From positions 21,163 through 41,860 of the forward strand of contig JAJZLW010000071.1 of assembly GCA_021850505.1 (NCBI GenBank): a stretch of 20,698 nucleotides of DNA. The letters run 5' to 3'. Under the pieces are notes generated by a model that was not told where the DNA came from, did no database searches, and worked only from the letters and a program-made list of their open reading frames with translations. This stretch comes from Thermoplasmata archaeon (lineage in GTDB: Archaea > Thermoplasmatota > Thermoplasmata > Thermoplasmatales > Thermoplasmataceae). Positions 1-7,870 of this stretch are shown here, one piece after another; position 1 is the first letter of the stretch, and the number at the start of each line of letters is the position of its first letter. Position numbers and translations under genes: made by a program.

Positions 1-465
1 AGAGACGCTTTCAAGGAGACTTCCAACATGTGCAGGTATTGAAGTCTTTCCCTTTGATATCCCAGTTTCCTCCCTGGCCTTCTTTCCAACACTCTGTGCC
101 TTCCTGAATATTATTGAAAGCGCCTTGTCTGTCCTATTATTTTTCAGGGACAAATCAAATGCCTCCTTGATCTGATGCAGTATTTCATTCTCGCCTAGTG
201 ATAAGGATTCAATACCGGATGAAACACGGAAAAGGTGCACTATAGCTGGTCTGCCCTCAAGCTTGTGGAATGGTTTGAGTAAATTATCTGTCTTGAATGG
301 TGAGGTGGAATAAAACTCAATCCGGTTGCATGTGGAAAGAAGAACATAATTCTGATTTTTTTCAAGAACCATACTCTCAAGGCTTTTTGTGCCAATCGCA
401 CTCATCTTTTCGAGCTTCTCAGCCTCCTGCTTTATGTCCCAGCCGATCATATAGAGAGAATTCAT
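1..465 (-). CDS. hemA: Glutamyl-tRNA reductase, N-terminal 155 residues (3' end cut by window edge)
   Basis: This is the first 155 codons of glutamyl-tRNA reductase, which reduces glutamyl-tRNA(Glu) to glutamate-1-semialdehyde with NADPH, the entry step of C5 tetrapyrrole synthesis in the cytoplasm. The reading frame starts at the ATG at 465-463 and stays open to base 1. Visible hallmarks are the catalytic block LLSTCNRIEFY around residues 42-52, whose Cys forms the thioester with the glutamyl group, then LFRVSSGIESLSLGENEI around 79-96 and GKKAREETGISKG around 129-141, all in family order. The NADPH-binding and dimerisation domains should lie beyond the edge. The first residues match the family start. 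It is transcribed away from the permease/PH-like pair behind a 198-nt spacer. Confidence 0.95.
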   Translation of the reverse strand, partial: MNSLYMIGWDIKQEAEKLEKMSAIGTKSLESMVLEKNQNYVLLSTCNRIEFYSTSPFKTDNLLKPFHKLEGRPAIVHLFRVSSGIESLSLGENEILHQIKEAFDLSLKNNRTDKALSIIFRKAQSVGKKAREETGISKGKTSIPAHVGSLLESVS

Positions 466-509
466 TTGCCGATTAGCCTCGCCTAAACAGGTTCAGTCAT
501 TGCAAAAAA

Positions 510-541
510 CTATTTAACAATCACATTATTGTTTTAAATAC
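510..541 (-). promoter_or_regulatory. Putative hemA promoter with inverted repeat
   Basis: Read on the minus strand, a TATA-like GTTAAATAG at 518-510 lies about 49 nt before the hemA ATG, predicting a start near 489 and a leader of about 24 nt. A second TATA-like stretch, ATTTAAAAC at 540-532, would give a longer leader. The two overlap an inverted repeat, AACAAT at 516-521 and ATTGTT at 528-533 with a 6-nt spacer; the flanks (TTTA on one side, TTAAA on the other) extend the symmetry imperfectly. A dimeric repressor bound here would block TATA recognition. The repeat is short and AT-rich, so chance is possible. Confidence 0.35.
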
Positions 542-663
542 GAAAAGGAAAGATGCTGCTTAGTTTTTCTTGGAAATGATTTATCCACAGAGGAAAATTT
601 TTGCGTCAATGCAGCTGAGGGTAGATCTGGGATTTAATTTTTATGCTAATTAAAACAGTTTTT

Positions 664-921
664 CTATATATCTTTTCTGATATTGTTTATATCAGCAGCC
701 CAGAGATGTGCCCTGCATACTGTTATTTCCATTTCGTTAATTATTAATGTTGAGGTCTTTAACGAGGTCTTGATGAAAGAAACATTCCTGATGTCGCAAA
801 CCGGTATGCTGAAATTGAGACCTTTTTTGCTAGTATACGTAAGGCCGCTATTATCCAGAACCAAAGTACCCTTTTTGTTTTCTATCAAAGCAAGATCCAT
901 TCTTATGTAATCATCTTGCAA
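664..921 (-). CDS. Small PH/GRAM-like beta-rich protein, function unknown
   Basis: This is a short protein of about 85 residues that I do not recognise by name. Its pattern is a run of beta strands with glycine turns (GTLVLDNSGLTYTSKKGLNFSIPV, then an IRNVSF strand, a LIINEMEITV strand) closed by a predicted helix, AHLWAADINNIRKDI. That is the layout of bacterial/archaeal PH-like or GRAM-like domains. I chose TTG at 921-919 because GGAGGAG ends four bases before it. ATG at 900-898 and TTG at 939-937 are alternatives in the same frame. The gene overlaps the last codons of the amino-acid permease, which implies co-transcription and translational coupling, and perhaps a role near the membrane or with the transporter. 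There is no signal peptide or membrane segment. Confidence 0.6.
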   Translation of the reverse strand: MQDDYIRMDLALIENKKGTLVLDNSGLTYTSKKGLNFSIPVCDIRNVSFIKTSLKTSTLIINEMEITVCRAHLWAADINNIRKDI

Positions 922-2485
922 GTTTCTCCTCCTCCACAAGATTCACGCTTATACCCGCCCTTCTTGCGACTTCCGGTTTCGTGATCTTTATCCTGATTGC
1001 GTAATAAATTGCGAAAGCAAGGTAAATAACAGAAGCAGCAATGGCTTCAGTAATTGGAAAAATCGGTGGAATTACTGATTCATAAAGCACGAAAACAAAA
1101 ACTGCTGTTGCAAGGATAGGCAGGACGTAATGTTCCGTAATATGGATTAGGTTATGGATTCCCTTATGCTTTTCCTTCAATCTAACGAACAGGGTCATTA
1201 CGCTCACATTCAGCAGGAAATGGGTTATAATAAGGCCAAAGAGGGCAAGAGTGGTAAAGAATTGAAAACTCGTTCCAAGAGATTCAGATACAACTGATCC
1301 AGTGGCAGTGTCAAAGAGAAGAGAAGAAATAGAATTACCAATAAGATAGTTTATAAGCAATGTGCCACCAATTGCCAGCAGGGATGCACTGGTTCCAATG
1401 AAAATAAGTGCCTTGTGTGGGGTGACGTATTTTCTGTGCAATTCAGCAAAGTAATGCGGAAGCACCCCATCCCTGCCCATGGCATAATAGACCCTGCCCG
1501 CATTAGACTGCATGGCAACTGAATCGGAGAATGCCGAATTGAATGCAACAAGCGCGAGCATAACACCACCAGCAACCCCGGCATAGGCAGTAGCGACTAT
1601 TATCCCAGGTATATTCGCGGATGCAAATGATGCCATCAGTGAAACGCCCCAGCCCACTGTCAAGGCATAGGCAACCTCTGTCAGTACAACCCCAACGATG
1701 ATGAGCCCAAAGACAAGGCTCTTCGTAATGGCCCTGCTGTTCGTCACCTCTTCCCCCAGAGGCGCTGATCCTCCGTATCCGATAAAACTCGTGAGGCCGA
1801 AAATCATACCAAGTCCAAGCCCGGAAAGCGGACCTCCCACTTTGTTGAAGAGAGCAGAATGAACAAACGGATTGAAAACAATCAGGGTATTGTCCTTTGA
1901 TCCAATTATTATGATTGCCGACAGGACGGCAAGAAATATGACCTCAAAGAAGGCAGCGATCCTGACATACTTCATCTGCGGCCTTATCCCGAATATTGAG
2001 AGGGTAATTGGTGCAAGTATAAACAAAAGTATAAACGGTATCCAAATCCACCCAGGCAGAGTTATGCCGAGGAAGTACTCCAGAACACCAGGCAATACAA
2101 CACCCCCAACATAAACCGGGATCGCAGCTGTGCTTGCGATCTGGTACATAACATAAAGAAGACCTGAAGTAATGGCCGGTGTTGGCCCGAAGGCGGTACC
2201 TATATAACCATAGTAGCCACCAGCACTGGCGTGCCTCTTTGATAGGTGGTAAAGCGTATTCACTTCGAGAAACATTGTTAATGTTGCAATCAGGAAAGCC
2301 AACGGAGTGAGAAAAAATGCGAATGCCGCAGCCGATGTAATGAAAGCCACAGTATCACAAGCAGGTGCCATGGCAGCTATCTCTTCCGCAATAGCACCCC
2401 AGACTCCTACCTCTCCCTTTCTAAGCCTGCTCCGATCTGTTGGCGGTACCAGATCTGCAGGTTCGTTGCGCGCATTTGCTACCAT
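911..2485 (-). CDS. APC-superfamily amino-acid permease
   Basis: A 524-residue integral membrane protein with about 12 to 14 hydrophobic segments, of the amino acid-polyamine-organocation family; it most likely imports an amino acid or related cation by proton symport. Family marks are GGYYGYIGTAFG near 89-100, the unwound TM6 signature FIGYGGSAPLGEE at about 234-246, and AGRVYYAMGRDGVLP near 329-343, the conserved cytoplasmic loop of APC proteins. The soluble N-terminus of about 30 residues ends in an EVGVWGAIAEEIA helix, like the FxxG(A)I start of TM1. The ATG at 2485 lies about 30 nt downstream of a TATA box, giving a near-leaderless mRNA. Substrate cannot be read from sequence. The small PH-like gene overlaps its 3' end. 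Confidence 0.9.
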   Translation of the reverse strand: MVANARNEPADLVPPTDRSRLRKGEVGVWGAIAEEIAAMAPACDTVAFITSAAAFAFFLTPLAFLIATLTMFLEVNTLYHLSKRHASAGGYYGYIGTAFGPTPAITSGLLYVMYQIASTAAIPVYVGGVVLPGVLEYFLGITLPGWIWIPFILLFILAPITLSIFGIRPQMKYVRIAAFFEVIFLAVLSAIIIIGSKDNTLIVFNPFVHSALFNKVGGPLSGLGLGMIFGLTSFIGYGGSAPLGEEVTNSRAITKSLVFGLIIVGVVLTEVAYALTVGWGVSLMASFASANIPGIIVATAYAGVAGGVMLALVAFNSAFSDSVAMQSNAGRVYYAMGRDGVLPHYFAELHRKYVTPHKALIFIGTSASLLAIGGTLLINYLIGNSISSLLFDTATGSVVSESLGTSFQFFTTLALFGLIITHFLLNVSVMTLFVRLKEKHKGIHNLIHITEHYVLPILATAVFVFVLYESVIPPIFPITEAIAASVIYLAFAIYYAIRIKITKPEVARRAGISVNLVEEEKLAR

Positions 2486-2510
2486 TAAATCTTATTAGCA
2501 TCATACTAAT

Positions 2511-2520
2511 GTATAAAATG
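2511..2520 (-). promoter_or_regulatory. TATA box of the permease
   Basis: On the minus strand the sequence CATTTTATAC lies about 30 nt upstream of the permease ATG at 2485. The predicted transcription start, 24-26 nt downstream of the box, is near 2490, so the mRNA would have a leader of only about five bases. Confidence 0.6.
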
Positions 2521-2533
2521 CTTTTCTTAGCAG

Positions 2534-2555
2534 ACTTGGTAAAAATTTTCCAAGT
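2534..2555. repeat. Inverted repeat in the permease/Nudix divergent spacer
   Basis: ACTTGG at 2534-2539 and CCAAGT at 2550-2555 are perfect reverse complements separated by an AT-only 10-nt core (TAAAAATTTT). It sits just upstream of the permease TATA box, in the spacer between divergently transcribed genes. The form, short GC-containing arms around an AT core, resembles sites for Lrp/AsnC-type archaeal regulators, but no regulator gene is nearby. Confidence 0.35.
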
Positions 2556-2631
2556 AAATAAAGAAAGACAATTTCATGCCTACGAATCATGGTGAAAAGA
2601 TTAGTATTGGTGCTATTAATAATGGAAAATA

Positions 2632-3117
2632 TTGACCTCTTCTGAAAGAAGGATACTGATCAAAGAACGTGAATTCATTGATCAGCATCAGGATGCGGCC
2701 GTGATGCTTATAACTGATCTAAAGTCTGTACTTCTAATAGTCAGGAATATTAGGGAAGGAGATCCTTGGTCCGGGCAGATTGCCCTTCCGGGTGGTTTCA
2801 GGAAGTCAGGCGAGGATCTTAGGTCGACAGCTGAGAGAGAAACCAAGGAGGAAGTTAACGTAAATCTCCATGCAGGGGGCTATATTGGAACGTATCCAAC
2901 AATGCATGGAAATAAGTTGGTTGGCGTTTTTTACTGTGTCGTGGAAACCAGGCCTTCGGCTAAACCCGGTGATGAAGTTTCGGATGTTCACTGGGTCAAC
3001 ATATCAGATTTCACAGAGTCTACGATGGAAAACGGTTTTCCCAGTCTGGATTATTATGGTGGAAGAGTTTGGGGATTAACTTACAGGATACTCACATCAG
3101 TCATGACAGAAGAATAA
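2632..3117 (+). CDS. Nudix hydrolase, CoA-pyrophosphatase-like
   Basis: A 161-residue Nudix hydrolase that should cleave a nucleoside diphosphate linked to another moiety, using Mg or Mn ions. The Nudix box is complete at residues 55-77: G, five residues, E61, seven residues, then RE-x2-EE (R69, E70, E73, E74). The preceding segment, DPWSGQIALPGGF, resembles the GQ(V/I)(S/A)FPGG element of the CoA pyrophosphatase subgroup (NUDT7/NudL), so CoA or a CoA derivative is a reasonable guess, not a proof. The start is TTG at 2632: an in-frame stop lies at 2620-2622 and no in-frame ATG precedes the core fold. An out-of-frame ATG at 2622 opens only a 7-codon frame. No Shine-Dalgarno is evident. Confidence 0.85.
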   Translation: MTSSERRILIKEREFIDQHQDAAVMLITDLKSVLLIVRNIREGDPWSGQIALPGGFRKSGEDLRSTAERETKEEVNVNLHAGGYIGTYPTMHGNKLVGVFYCVVETRPSAKPGDEVSDVHWVNISDFTESTMENGFPSLDYYGGRVWGLTYRILTSVMTEE

Positions 3118-3173
3118 TTTATAAGCTGTACCGGCCATCCCATTCGAGGTCTGTTCCATCTGAGGATATGAAG

Positions 3174-3185
3174 ATATTTTTATTA
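3174..3185 (+). promoter_or_regulatory. TATA box of the PPC-domain gene
   Basis: ATATTTTTATTA is centred about 26 nt before the ATG at 3206, the spacing expected for a leaderless archaeal transcript. It starts after the upstream Nudix gene has ended. Confidence 0.5.
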
Positions 3186-3205
3186 CAATGTGCATTACTT
3201 GACAA

Positions 3206-3622
3206 ATGCAATCCAACATTGAAGGAAACATAATACTGGCAAAATTGGAATCCGGTGAAAATATCTTTGATGATCTCAGAGAGATAATCAGGAAGTATTC
3301 AGTCAGGAGCGGGATGATAGTGTGGGGGATAGGAATGTTCAGCAGATCAGATCTTGGCTATTTTAACGGAAAGGAATACGAGCATAAGATAATAGAAACA
3401 CCAGGCGAGGTTGTTTCGCTGCATGGCAGCATATCTGAGACCGAGCCGGTGTTCCACGTTCATGCATCACTTGCTCTGAGGGATCACAACGTAACCGGTG
3501 GACACCTGTTTGATGCTACCATCAATCCACTTCTGGAAATCCAGATCCTGAAAATGGATTCGGTGCACATAAACAGGGAGCTGAACGCCAGGAGCGGATT
3601 GAAGGAAATGAAAATATCCTGA
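3206..3622 (+). CDS. PPC/DUF296-domain protein
   Basis: A 138-residue stand-alone PPC domain (plants and prokaryotes conserved, DUF296), a trimeric fold also found in plant AT-hook proteins. In the family order one sees LESGENIFDDL near 14-24, SGMIVWGIGMFSRSDLGYF near 35-53, EVVSLHGSIS near 68-77, and HVHASLALRDHNVTGGHLF at about 84-102. H84, H86 and H100 match the His cluster thought to bind a metal in prokaryotic members. No AT-hook is present, so DNA binding is not indicated. Its biochemical role is unknown. It has its own promoter and converges with hmgA, the two stop codons lying only three bases apart. Start ATG is fixed by the TATA spacing. Confidence 0.88.
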   Translation: MQSNIEGNIILAKLESGENIFDDLREIIRKYSVRSGMIVWGIGMFSRSDLGYFNGKEYEHKIIETPGEVVSLHGSISETEPVFHVHASLALRDHNVTGGHLFDATINPLLEIQILKMDSVHINRELNARSGLKEMKIS

Positions 3623-3625
3623 TTA

Positions 3626-4774
3626 TCATTCCTTAGACCAGGATTTCATGTAATCCTTATCTTCTATTTTCAAGGCTGTTTTTGTCAATTGGAGAGGCTC
3701 ATACGCTTCTATCATAACCGCCTTTTCATCGGTCGACTTTGCACCGATACTAGCCTCAACTGCACCGGGTTGCGGACCATGAATGATCCCCCTGACATGA
3801 AGTGTTATGGATCCGGGCTCGATCCCTTTCCTGCTCATGAAATTGCCTGAAGAATAGAAGAGAAATTCATCTGTATCGATGTTGTTATGATAATAGGATA
3901 TGGGAATAGATCTGGGATGAAAGTCGAATGGCCTTGGCAGAAATGTGCCGACCATGAAACTCTTTCCAGAAAAATTCTCATGGACAGGTGGGGGTTGATG
4001 AAGTTTTCCGACGATCGGAGCCATTCTTTCAATATTGATTGCATAAGGGTAAAGATAGCCATCCCAGCCGGCAACGTCGAATATTAGGGTATCCCTATCT
4101 TCAACCATGTAATAGGTGTCATAATCAACGTAGACCTTTTTGTATCTATTTGCCGGCGTAATTTCATAAAGTATTGGCAACCTGAAATCTCTTGTATAAT
4201 ACGGGGTCCCTTCACGCAGCTGACCATAGCGGTTAAGATACCTGCCGGGCAGATCTATACGATCAAATGATTCCATGAATAATATTTCAGCATCCTCTGA
4301 TGTATCGAGGAAAAAGGTCGTCCCCTTAGGTATGTAAACGTAATCGCCTTCAAAAAGAGAAATCCATCCAAATATGGTTGAAAGTTTTCCCTTGCCCCTG
4401 TGAAAAAATAGAAGCTCCTCTGCAAGGGCATTTCTCATATATGCTGACATTTTTTCAGCCGGCTTAGATATGCCTATCCTGATCCTGTTGTTCCAGAAGA
4501 GGTACTGCCTTCCGTTAATGAAATTTCCTTTTCTCTCAAGCTTTGATGTCACCAGGTGCCTGTGTTTGGTTATATTATCATCAGACGGATCAAATTCTTT
4601 CTTTTCCTCCCTGCTGATATCTTTGACCCGTGTTGGTTCTCCGAAATGGTACAGCAGAGAGTATAAGCCATCAAAACTCTCCTCGCCGAAAAGTTCTTCC
4701 TTCAAGATGTTATCTTTTGAATCAAATGTGTGCCTGAACTCCGGCACCTTACCCTGCTTATAGTAAAAAACCAT
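3626..4774 (-). CDS. hmgA: Homogentisate 1,2-dioxygenase
   Basis: A 382-residue cupin-type non-heme iron dioxygenase that opens the ring of homogentisate to maleylacetoacetate. Iron ligands expected from the family are present: H296 in YYHNNID, E303 in TDEFLFY and H332 in IIHGPQPG; second-sphere histidines also align (H326, six residues before H332 as in human HGD, and H265 in PPPVHENF). The H-to-E spacing is seven, one more than in human HGD, which I believe is usual for the shorter prokaryotic branch (sequence form HxNxDxDE). It is shorter than the roughly 440-residue animal enzymes. It is the last gene of a three-gene operon, with its ATG two bases after the fahA stop. Alternative: another ring-cleaving cupin, but the neighbours make this assignment strong. 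Confidence 0.92.
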   Translation of the reverse strand: MVFYYKQGKVPEFRHTFDSKDNILKEELFGEESFDGLYSLLYHFGEPTRVKDISREEKKEFDPSDDNITKHRHLVTSKLERKGNFINGRQYLFWNNRIRIGISKPAEKMSAYMRNALAEELLFFHRGKGKLSTIFGWISLFEGDYVYIPKGTTFFLDTSEDAEILFMESFDRIDLPGRYLNRYGQLREGTPYYTRDFRLPILYEITPANRYKKVYVDYDTYYMVEDRDTLIFDVAGWDGYLYPYAINIERMAPIVGKLHQPPPVHENFSGKSFMVGTFLPRPFDFHPRSIPISYYHNNIDTDEFLFYSSGNFMSRKGIEPGSITLHVRGIIHGPQPGAVEASIGAKSTDEKAVMIEAYEPLQLTKTALKIEDKDYMKSWSKE

Positions 4775-4776
4775 TC

Positions 4777-5673
4777 CTAAATCACCCTGTTTGTTAATTC
4801 ACCTATCATATCTGAACTTATTGTTACTTTATCTCCCCTTCTTAACCAGTCTCTCCCCTCCATTTCAAGTATTGTGCCGTTCCCGAAGGTACCTGTCATA
4901 ATGACATCACCCGGATAGAGAGTGGTTTCATCAGAGGCTCTCTCTATAATCCTCCCAAGATCAAAATGAATTTTAGACATATTGCTGCTGCCGTATCTCT
5001 GCCCGTTCACTGTAGCTGAAAGCTGTATATTGTATACACCTCTTGCAACCTTATTCTTTGCCAGGGAATCGATTGATAGGATGAATGGTCCAAGGGAAGT
5101 ACCAAAATCTTTACTTTTTGCAGGACCAAGGCCGACCCTTGTCTCCTCCCTCTGTATGTCCCTGGCGCTCCAGTCATTTGCGATGGTCACTCCGGCGATA
5201 TATTCCTCATAATCATCAGCTGGAATGTTCTTTCCCCTCTTTCCGACAACAAATGCAAGTTCCATCTCATAGTCAAGCATGTTGGTGTATTTTGGATATT
5301 CAAGTGGGTCCAGGTGCCCGATTATGCTTTTCCTGTTAGAATAGTAGAATACAGGAAACCTGTACCATTCTTCCGGAACCTTTTCGCCTCTCTTTCTTCT
5401 TGCGTTGGATACATGCTCCTCAAATGCAAAAAAATCTCTTAATGATACGACATCCGGTACCGGTATGGAATAACCTTCAGGTTTTTCATGAATAACGTAC
5501 TTTTCATCCGGGCTGGATAAAAAATCATGCGCATTCCTGAGAATGTAATAAAAATCCCTGTCTACCTCGGATTCTGTCTTTGCCGTCAGATCAGATACGG
5601 AGTAATAGCTGCCATTATGAAAAACAGCAGTCCTGACCTCATGATTGAATTTAAGTCTTCCAATCAGAACCAA
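4777..5673 (-). CDS. fahA: Fumarylacetoacetase (FAH family)
   Basis: A 298-residue FAH-fold hydrolase that should split fumarylacetoacetate to fumarate and acetoacetate, the last step of tyrosine breakdown. Residues equivalent to those of mouse FAH are visible: D80 and H87 (RDFFAFEEHVSN, seven apart as D126/H133), metal-binding E136 and E138 (DYEMELAF), D167 (ANDWSARD) and K188 (SKDFGTS), plus the GTFGNGT loop near 261-267. The fold is shared with decarboxylases and other hydrolases, so the specific activity is taken from the H87 match and from lying between hpd and hmgA. The start is TTG at 5673, 12 bases after the hpd stop; no ATG is available and the N-terminus aligns with the family. It is shorter than animal FAH, which carries an extra N-terminal domain. 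Confidence 0.85.
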   Translation of the reverse strand: MVLIGRLKFNHEVRTAVFHNGSYYSVSDLTAKTESEVDRDFYYILRNAHDFLSSPDEKYVIHEKPEGYSIPVPDVVSLRDFFAFEEHVSNARRKRGEKVPEEWYRFPVFYYSNRKSIIGHLDPLEYPKYTNMLDYEMELAFVVGKRGKNIPADDYEEYIAGVTIANDWSARDIQREETRVGLGPAKSKDFGTSLGPFILSIDSLAKNKVARGVYNIQLSATVNGQRYGSSNMSKIHFDLGRIIERASDETTLYPGDVIMTGTFGNGTILEMEGRDWLRRGDKVTISSDMIGELTNRVI

Positions 5674-5685
5674 GGATTCACTACC

Positions 5686-6771
5686 CTAAAGGTTCCCCCT
5701 CTTTGCCTGTTCCCTTTCAATTGATTCAAAAAGGGACTTGAAGTTACCCTTTCCAAATGAAATCGCCCCTCTTCTCTGTATTATTTCATAAAACACTGTC
5801 GGGCGATCGCCTATAGGCTTGGTAAATATCTGAAGGAGATAGCCGTATTCGTCCCTGTCTACGAGGATGTCGAGATCCCTTATCTTGTCAATATCTTCTT
5901 TTATTTTTCCAACTCTTTCCTCAAGATCGTCATAATACACTTTCGGTGTCGGAAGGAATTCGACTCCAGACTGTTTAAGCCTCTTGACAGTCTCTATTAT
6001 ATTGTCTGTCAGGAAAGCAATATGCTGAACCCCGGGCGACTTGTAATAATCGAGGTATTCCTGTATCTGGGATTTCTTAAGCCCCCAGGCGGGCTCGTTT
6101 ATTGGAAAAACTATCTTTCTGTTGTTATATTCGACAACTTTTGACTGCAACGCCGAATATTCGGTGCTGATATCTTTATCATCAAAGCTCATAAGCTGCT
6201 TGAACCCAAGGCCATTGATATAATAGTTTACCCAGTCGTCCATCCTCTTCTCTTCAACGTTTCCAACAATGTGATCAATAGATTTTATCCCCTTTGGTTT
6301 GTGATCATCCTCCACATGCTCGAAACCCGGAGGAAGATCTGAATCATAATCACCAAGATCCTGTAAAGAATGTATTGTTTCACCGAAGGTCGGAATATAG
6401 CTTGTTTTGATCTTTCCGTTGTCTGTTTTCACCGTTTCGATCTTTGCCGGCTTGATCAGTTTCCTCTTTTCTATCTCACTTATGGTGTAATCAATGTCAT
6501 TCACCTGGAAAGCGACGTCCTTAACACCGTCACCGTGCACGTGGATGTGCTTCCCGACGAAATCATCGGGGTTTATGAAACTTGTAAAGATAAAATTGGC
6601 ATCACCCTGTGAAAGCAGATATGACACCCTATCCCTGATGCCTGTTTCCGGTCCGGCGTACCCTCTTAACCTGAATCCAAGCGCGTTCTGGTGCATAAAC
6701 GCCCACTGTTTAGCCGATCCTACAAAAAATTCGACAGATTTAACTTTCTCAAGTATTGTTTCTTCAGGCAT
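5686..6771 (-). CDS. hpd: 4-hydroxyphenylpyruvate dioxygenase
   Basis: A 361-residue iron(II) dioxygenase of the vicinal-oxygen-chelate fold that converts 4-hydroxyphenylpyruvate to homogentisate. The two-domain duplication is visible: an N-terminal half with VKSVEFFVGSAKQWAFMHQNALGF near 10-33, and a C-terminal catalytic half beginning at SIDHIVGNV. The metal triad is H167 (SIDHIVG), H250 (GVQHIAF) and E329 (VFYEIIQRRG), in the right order and spacing, and the C-terminal GKGNFKSLFESIEREQAKRG helix that closes the active site is intact. The related hydroxymandelate synthase is less likely, because hmgA and fahA follow directly on the same transcript. The gene is first in the operon and faces the DMT transporter across a 149-bp spacer. 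Confidence 0.95.
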   Translation of the reverse strand: MPEETILEKVKSVEFFVGSAKQWAFMHQNALGFRLRGYAGPETGIRDRVSYLLSQGDANFIFTSFINPDDFVGKHIHVHGDGVKDVAFQVNDIDYTISEIEKRKLIKPAKIETVKTDNGKIKTSYIPTFGETIHSLQDLGDYDSDLPPGFEHVEDDHKPKGIKSIDHIVGNVEEKRMDDWVNYYINGLGFKQLMSFDDKDISTEYSALQSKVVEYNNRKIVFPINEPAWGLKKSQIQEYLDYYKSPGVQHIAFLTDNIIETVKRLKQSGVEFLPTPKVYYDDLEERVGKIKEDIDKIRDLDILVDRDEYGYLLQIFTKPIGDRPTVFYEIIQRRGAISFGKGNFKSLFESIEREQAKRGNL

Positions 6772-6890
6772 AATTTATAATTACTTTTCGTTAGATAACA
6801 TTTTTGATTCTTGGTTTAACTTGAAAGGGAGAATTATGATTAATTCTATAATCCAAAATTCCCGATCTTTGGCGCTCGTTCCGGAAAACG

Positions 6891-6912
6891 TTAAGGTATA
6901 AGGGCAATACCT
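6891..6912 (+). promoter_or_regulatory. Promoter of the DMT transporter with overlapping inverted repeat
   Basis: The TATA-like TTAAGGTATAAGG at 6891-6903 is centred about 23 nt before the ATG at 6921, giving a leaderless transcript. AGGTAT at 6894-6899 and ATACCT at 6907-6912 form an inverted repeat with a 7-nt spacer that spans the box and the stretch just downstream, a plausible repressor site. The spacer between hpd and this gene is divergent; I see no convincing TATA at the right distance for hpd. Confidence 0.4.
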
Positions 6913-6920
6913 ATTTGTCA

Positions 6921-7823
6921 ATGAAGGAAAAATCCCTTGGTATATCGCAGTCCCTTGTCGGTGCAACAATGTGGGGTGCATCAAGCGTCGCCATCAACTC
7001 CCTGTTTTCTATCACTGCAATGCCATATATTGTACTGCTCTTCTTCAGACTTCTCCTTTCATCATTGATACTGTTTGTCTTCATCAGGCCACATTTCAAT
7101 AAAAGGGCTCTATTAAGCATCTCGATTTTCGGTGTAATAGGCCTTTTCGCTGCCCAGCTGACCTATCTGGCAGCAATATTTTATTCAAACGCGACAACCG
7201 CGACGGTTCTTCAGTACCTGTTCATGCCTATGGTGGTCATTTATGATTTAATTAGAAAAAACAGGCCTACCACGCTGATCCTTGTAATTTCTATTACTTT
7301 TTCATTTTTCGGGCTCATTTTGCTCTCGGTCAATTTCTACTCTACGGGAAGCCTTTTCGTGGTGAGTCCTACTGGGCTCTTCTTCGGTTTAATGGCTGCC
7401 GTCAGCGGCGCGTTTTATACGATATATGCCAGGGTTCTTGTTAAGAAGGAGGGTTTTGAGCCGACTATCAGCCTTGGCTTTCTCTTTGCCTGCATTCCTG
7501 TCACAATTTTCGGGTTATACCCTTCGGTAAGGTATATTTCAACTCTTTCTTCCATGCCGCTGGGATCAATACTGACAATCGCAGGCCTGATCTTATTTGT
7601 TGTTATTGTCGGTACTGTTGGCGCCTTTTATCTGTACATAAAGAGCATGAAACACATAAATTCCAGCGACGCATCAGTAACTGCATCAATGGAGCCCATT
7701 TCTGCGGCTATTTTCTCAGTTCTGATACTCGACATATTCCTGACTGGGATTCAGTATCTGGGTGCTGCAATAATCATACTTTCAATATTTTTTATTCAGA
7801 TTGACTCATCGCGAAACAGATAG
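6921..7823 (+). CDS. EamA/DMT-family transporter
   Basis: A membrane protein of 300 residues with ten hydrophobic segments in two EamA repeats, typical of drug/metabolite transporters that export or take up amino acids, their analogues or other small metabolites. The first repeat has the WGASSVAINSL start and NATTATVLQYLFMPMVV; the second ends with INSSDASVTASMEPISAAIFSVLILDI, the usual fourth-helix block of the family. I place the start at ATG 6921, since it fits the TATA spacing; TTG at 6915 in frame would add two residues. It is divergent from the hpd operon, so a link to aromatic compounds is possible but only inferred from position. Confidence 0.88.
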   Translation: MKEKSLGISQSLVGATMWGASSVAINSLFSITAMPYIVLLFFRLLLSSLILFVFIRPHFNKRALLSISIFGVIGLFAAQLTYLAAIFYSNATTATVLQYLFMPMVVIYDLIRKNRPTTLILVISITFSFFGLILLSVNFYSTGSLFVVSPTGLFFGLMAAVSGAFYTIYARVLVKKEGFEPTISLGFLFACIPVTIFGLYPSVRYISTLSSMPLGSILTIAGLILFVVIVGTVGAFYLYIKSMKHINSSDASVTASMEPISAAIFSVLILDIFLTGIQYLGAAIIILSIFFIQIDSSRNR

Positions 7824-7870
7824 CTACACTGTCGCTGACTACATTCATTTTAAGATTCAATCAGCAGGTA

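Noticed and set aside
6494..6901. A 135-codon plus-strand frame across the hpd start and spacer
   Set aside because: It covers the hpd 5' end and the divergent promoter region; its product is not protein-like and hpd is certain.
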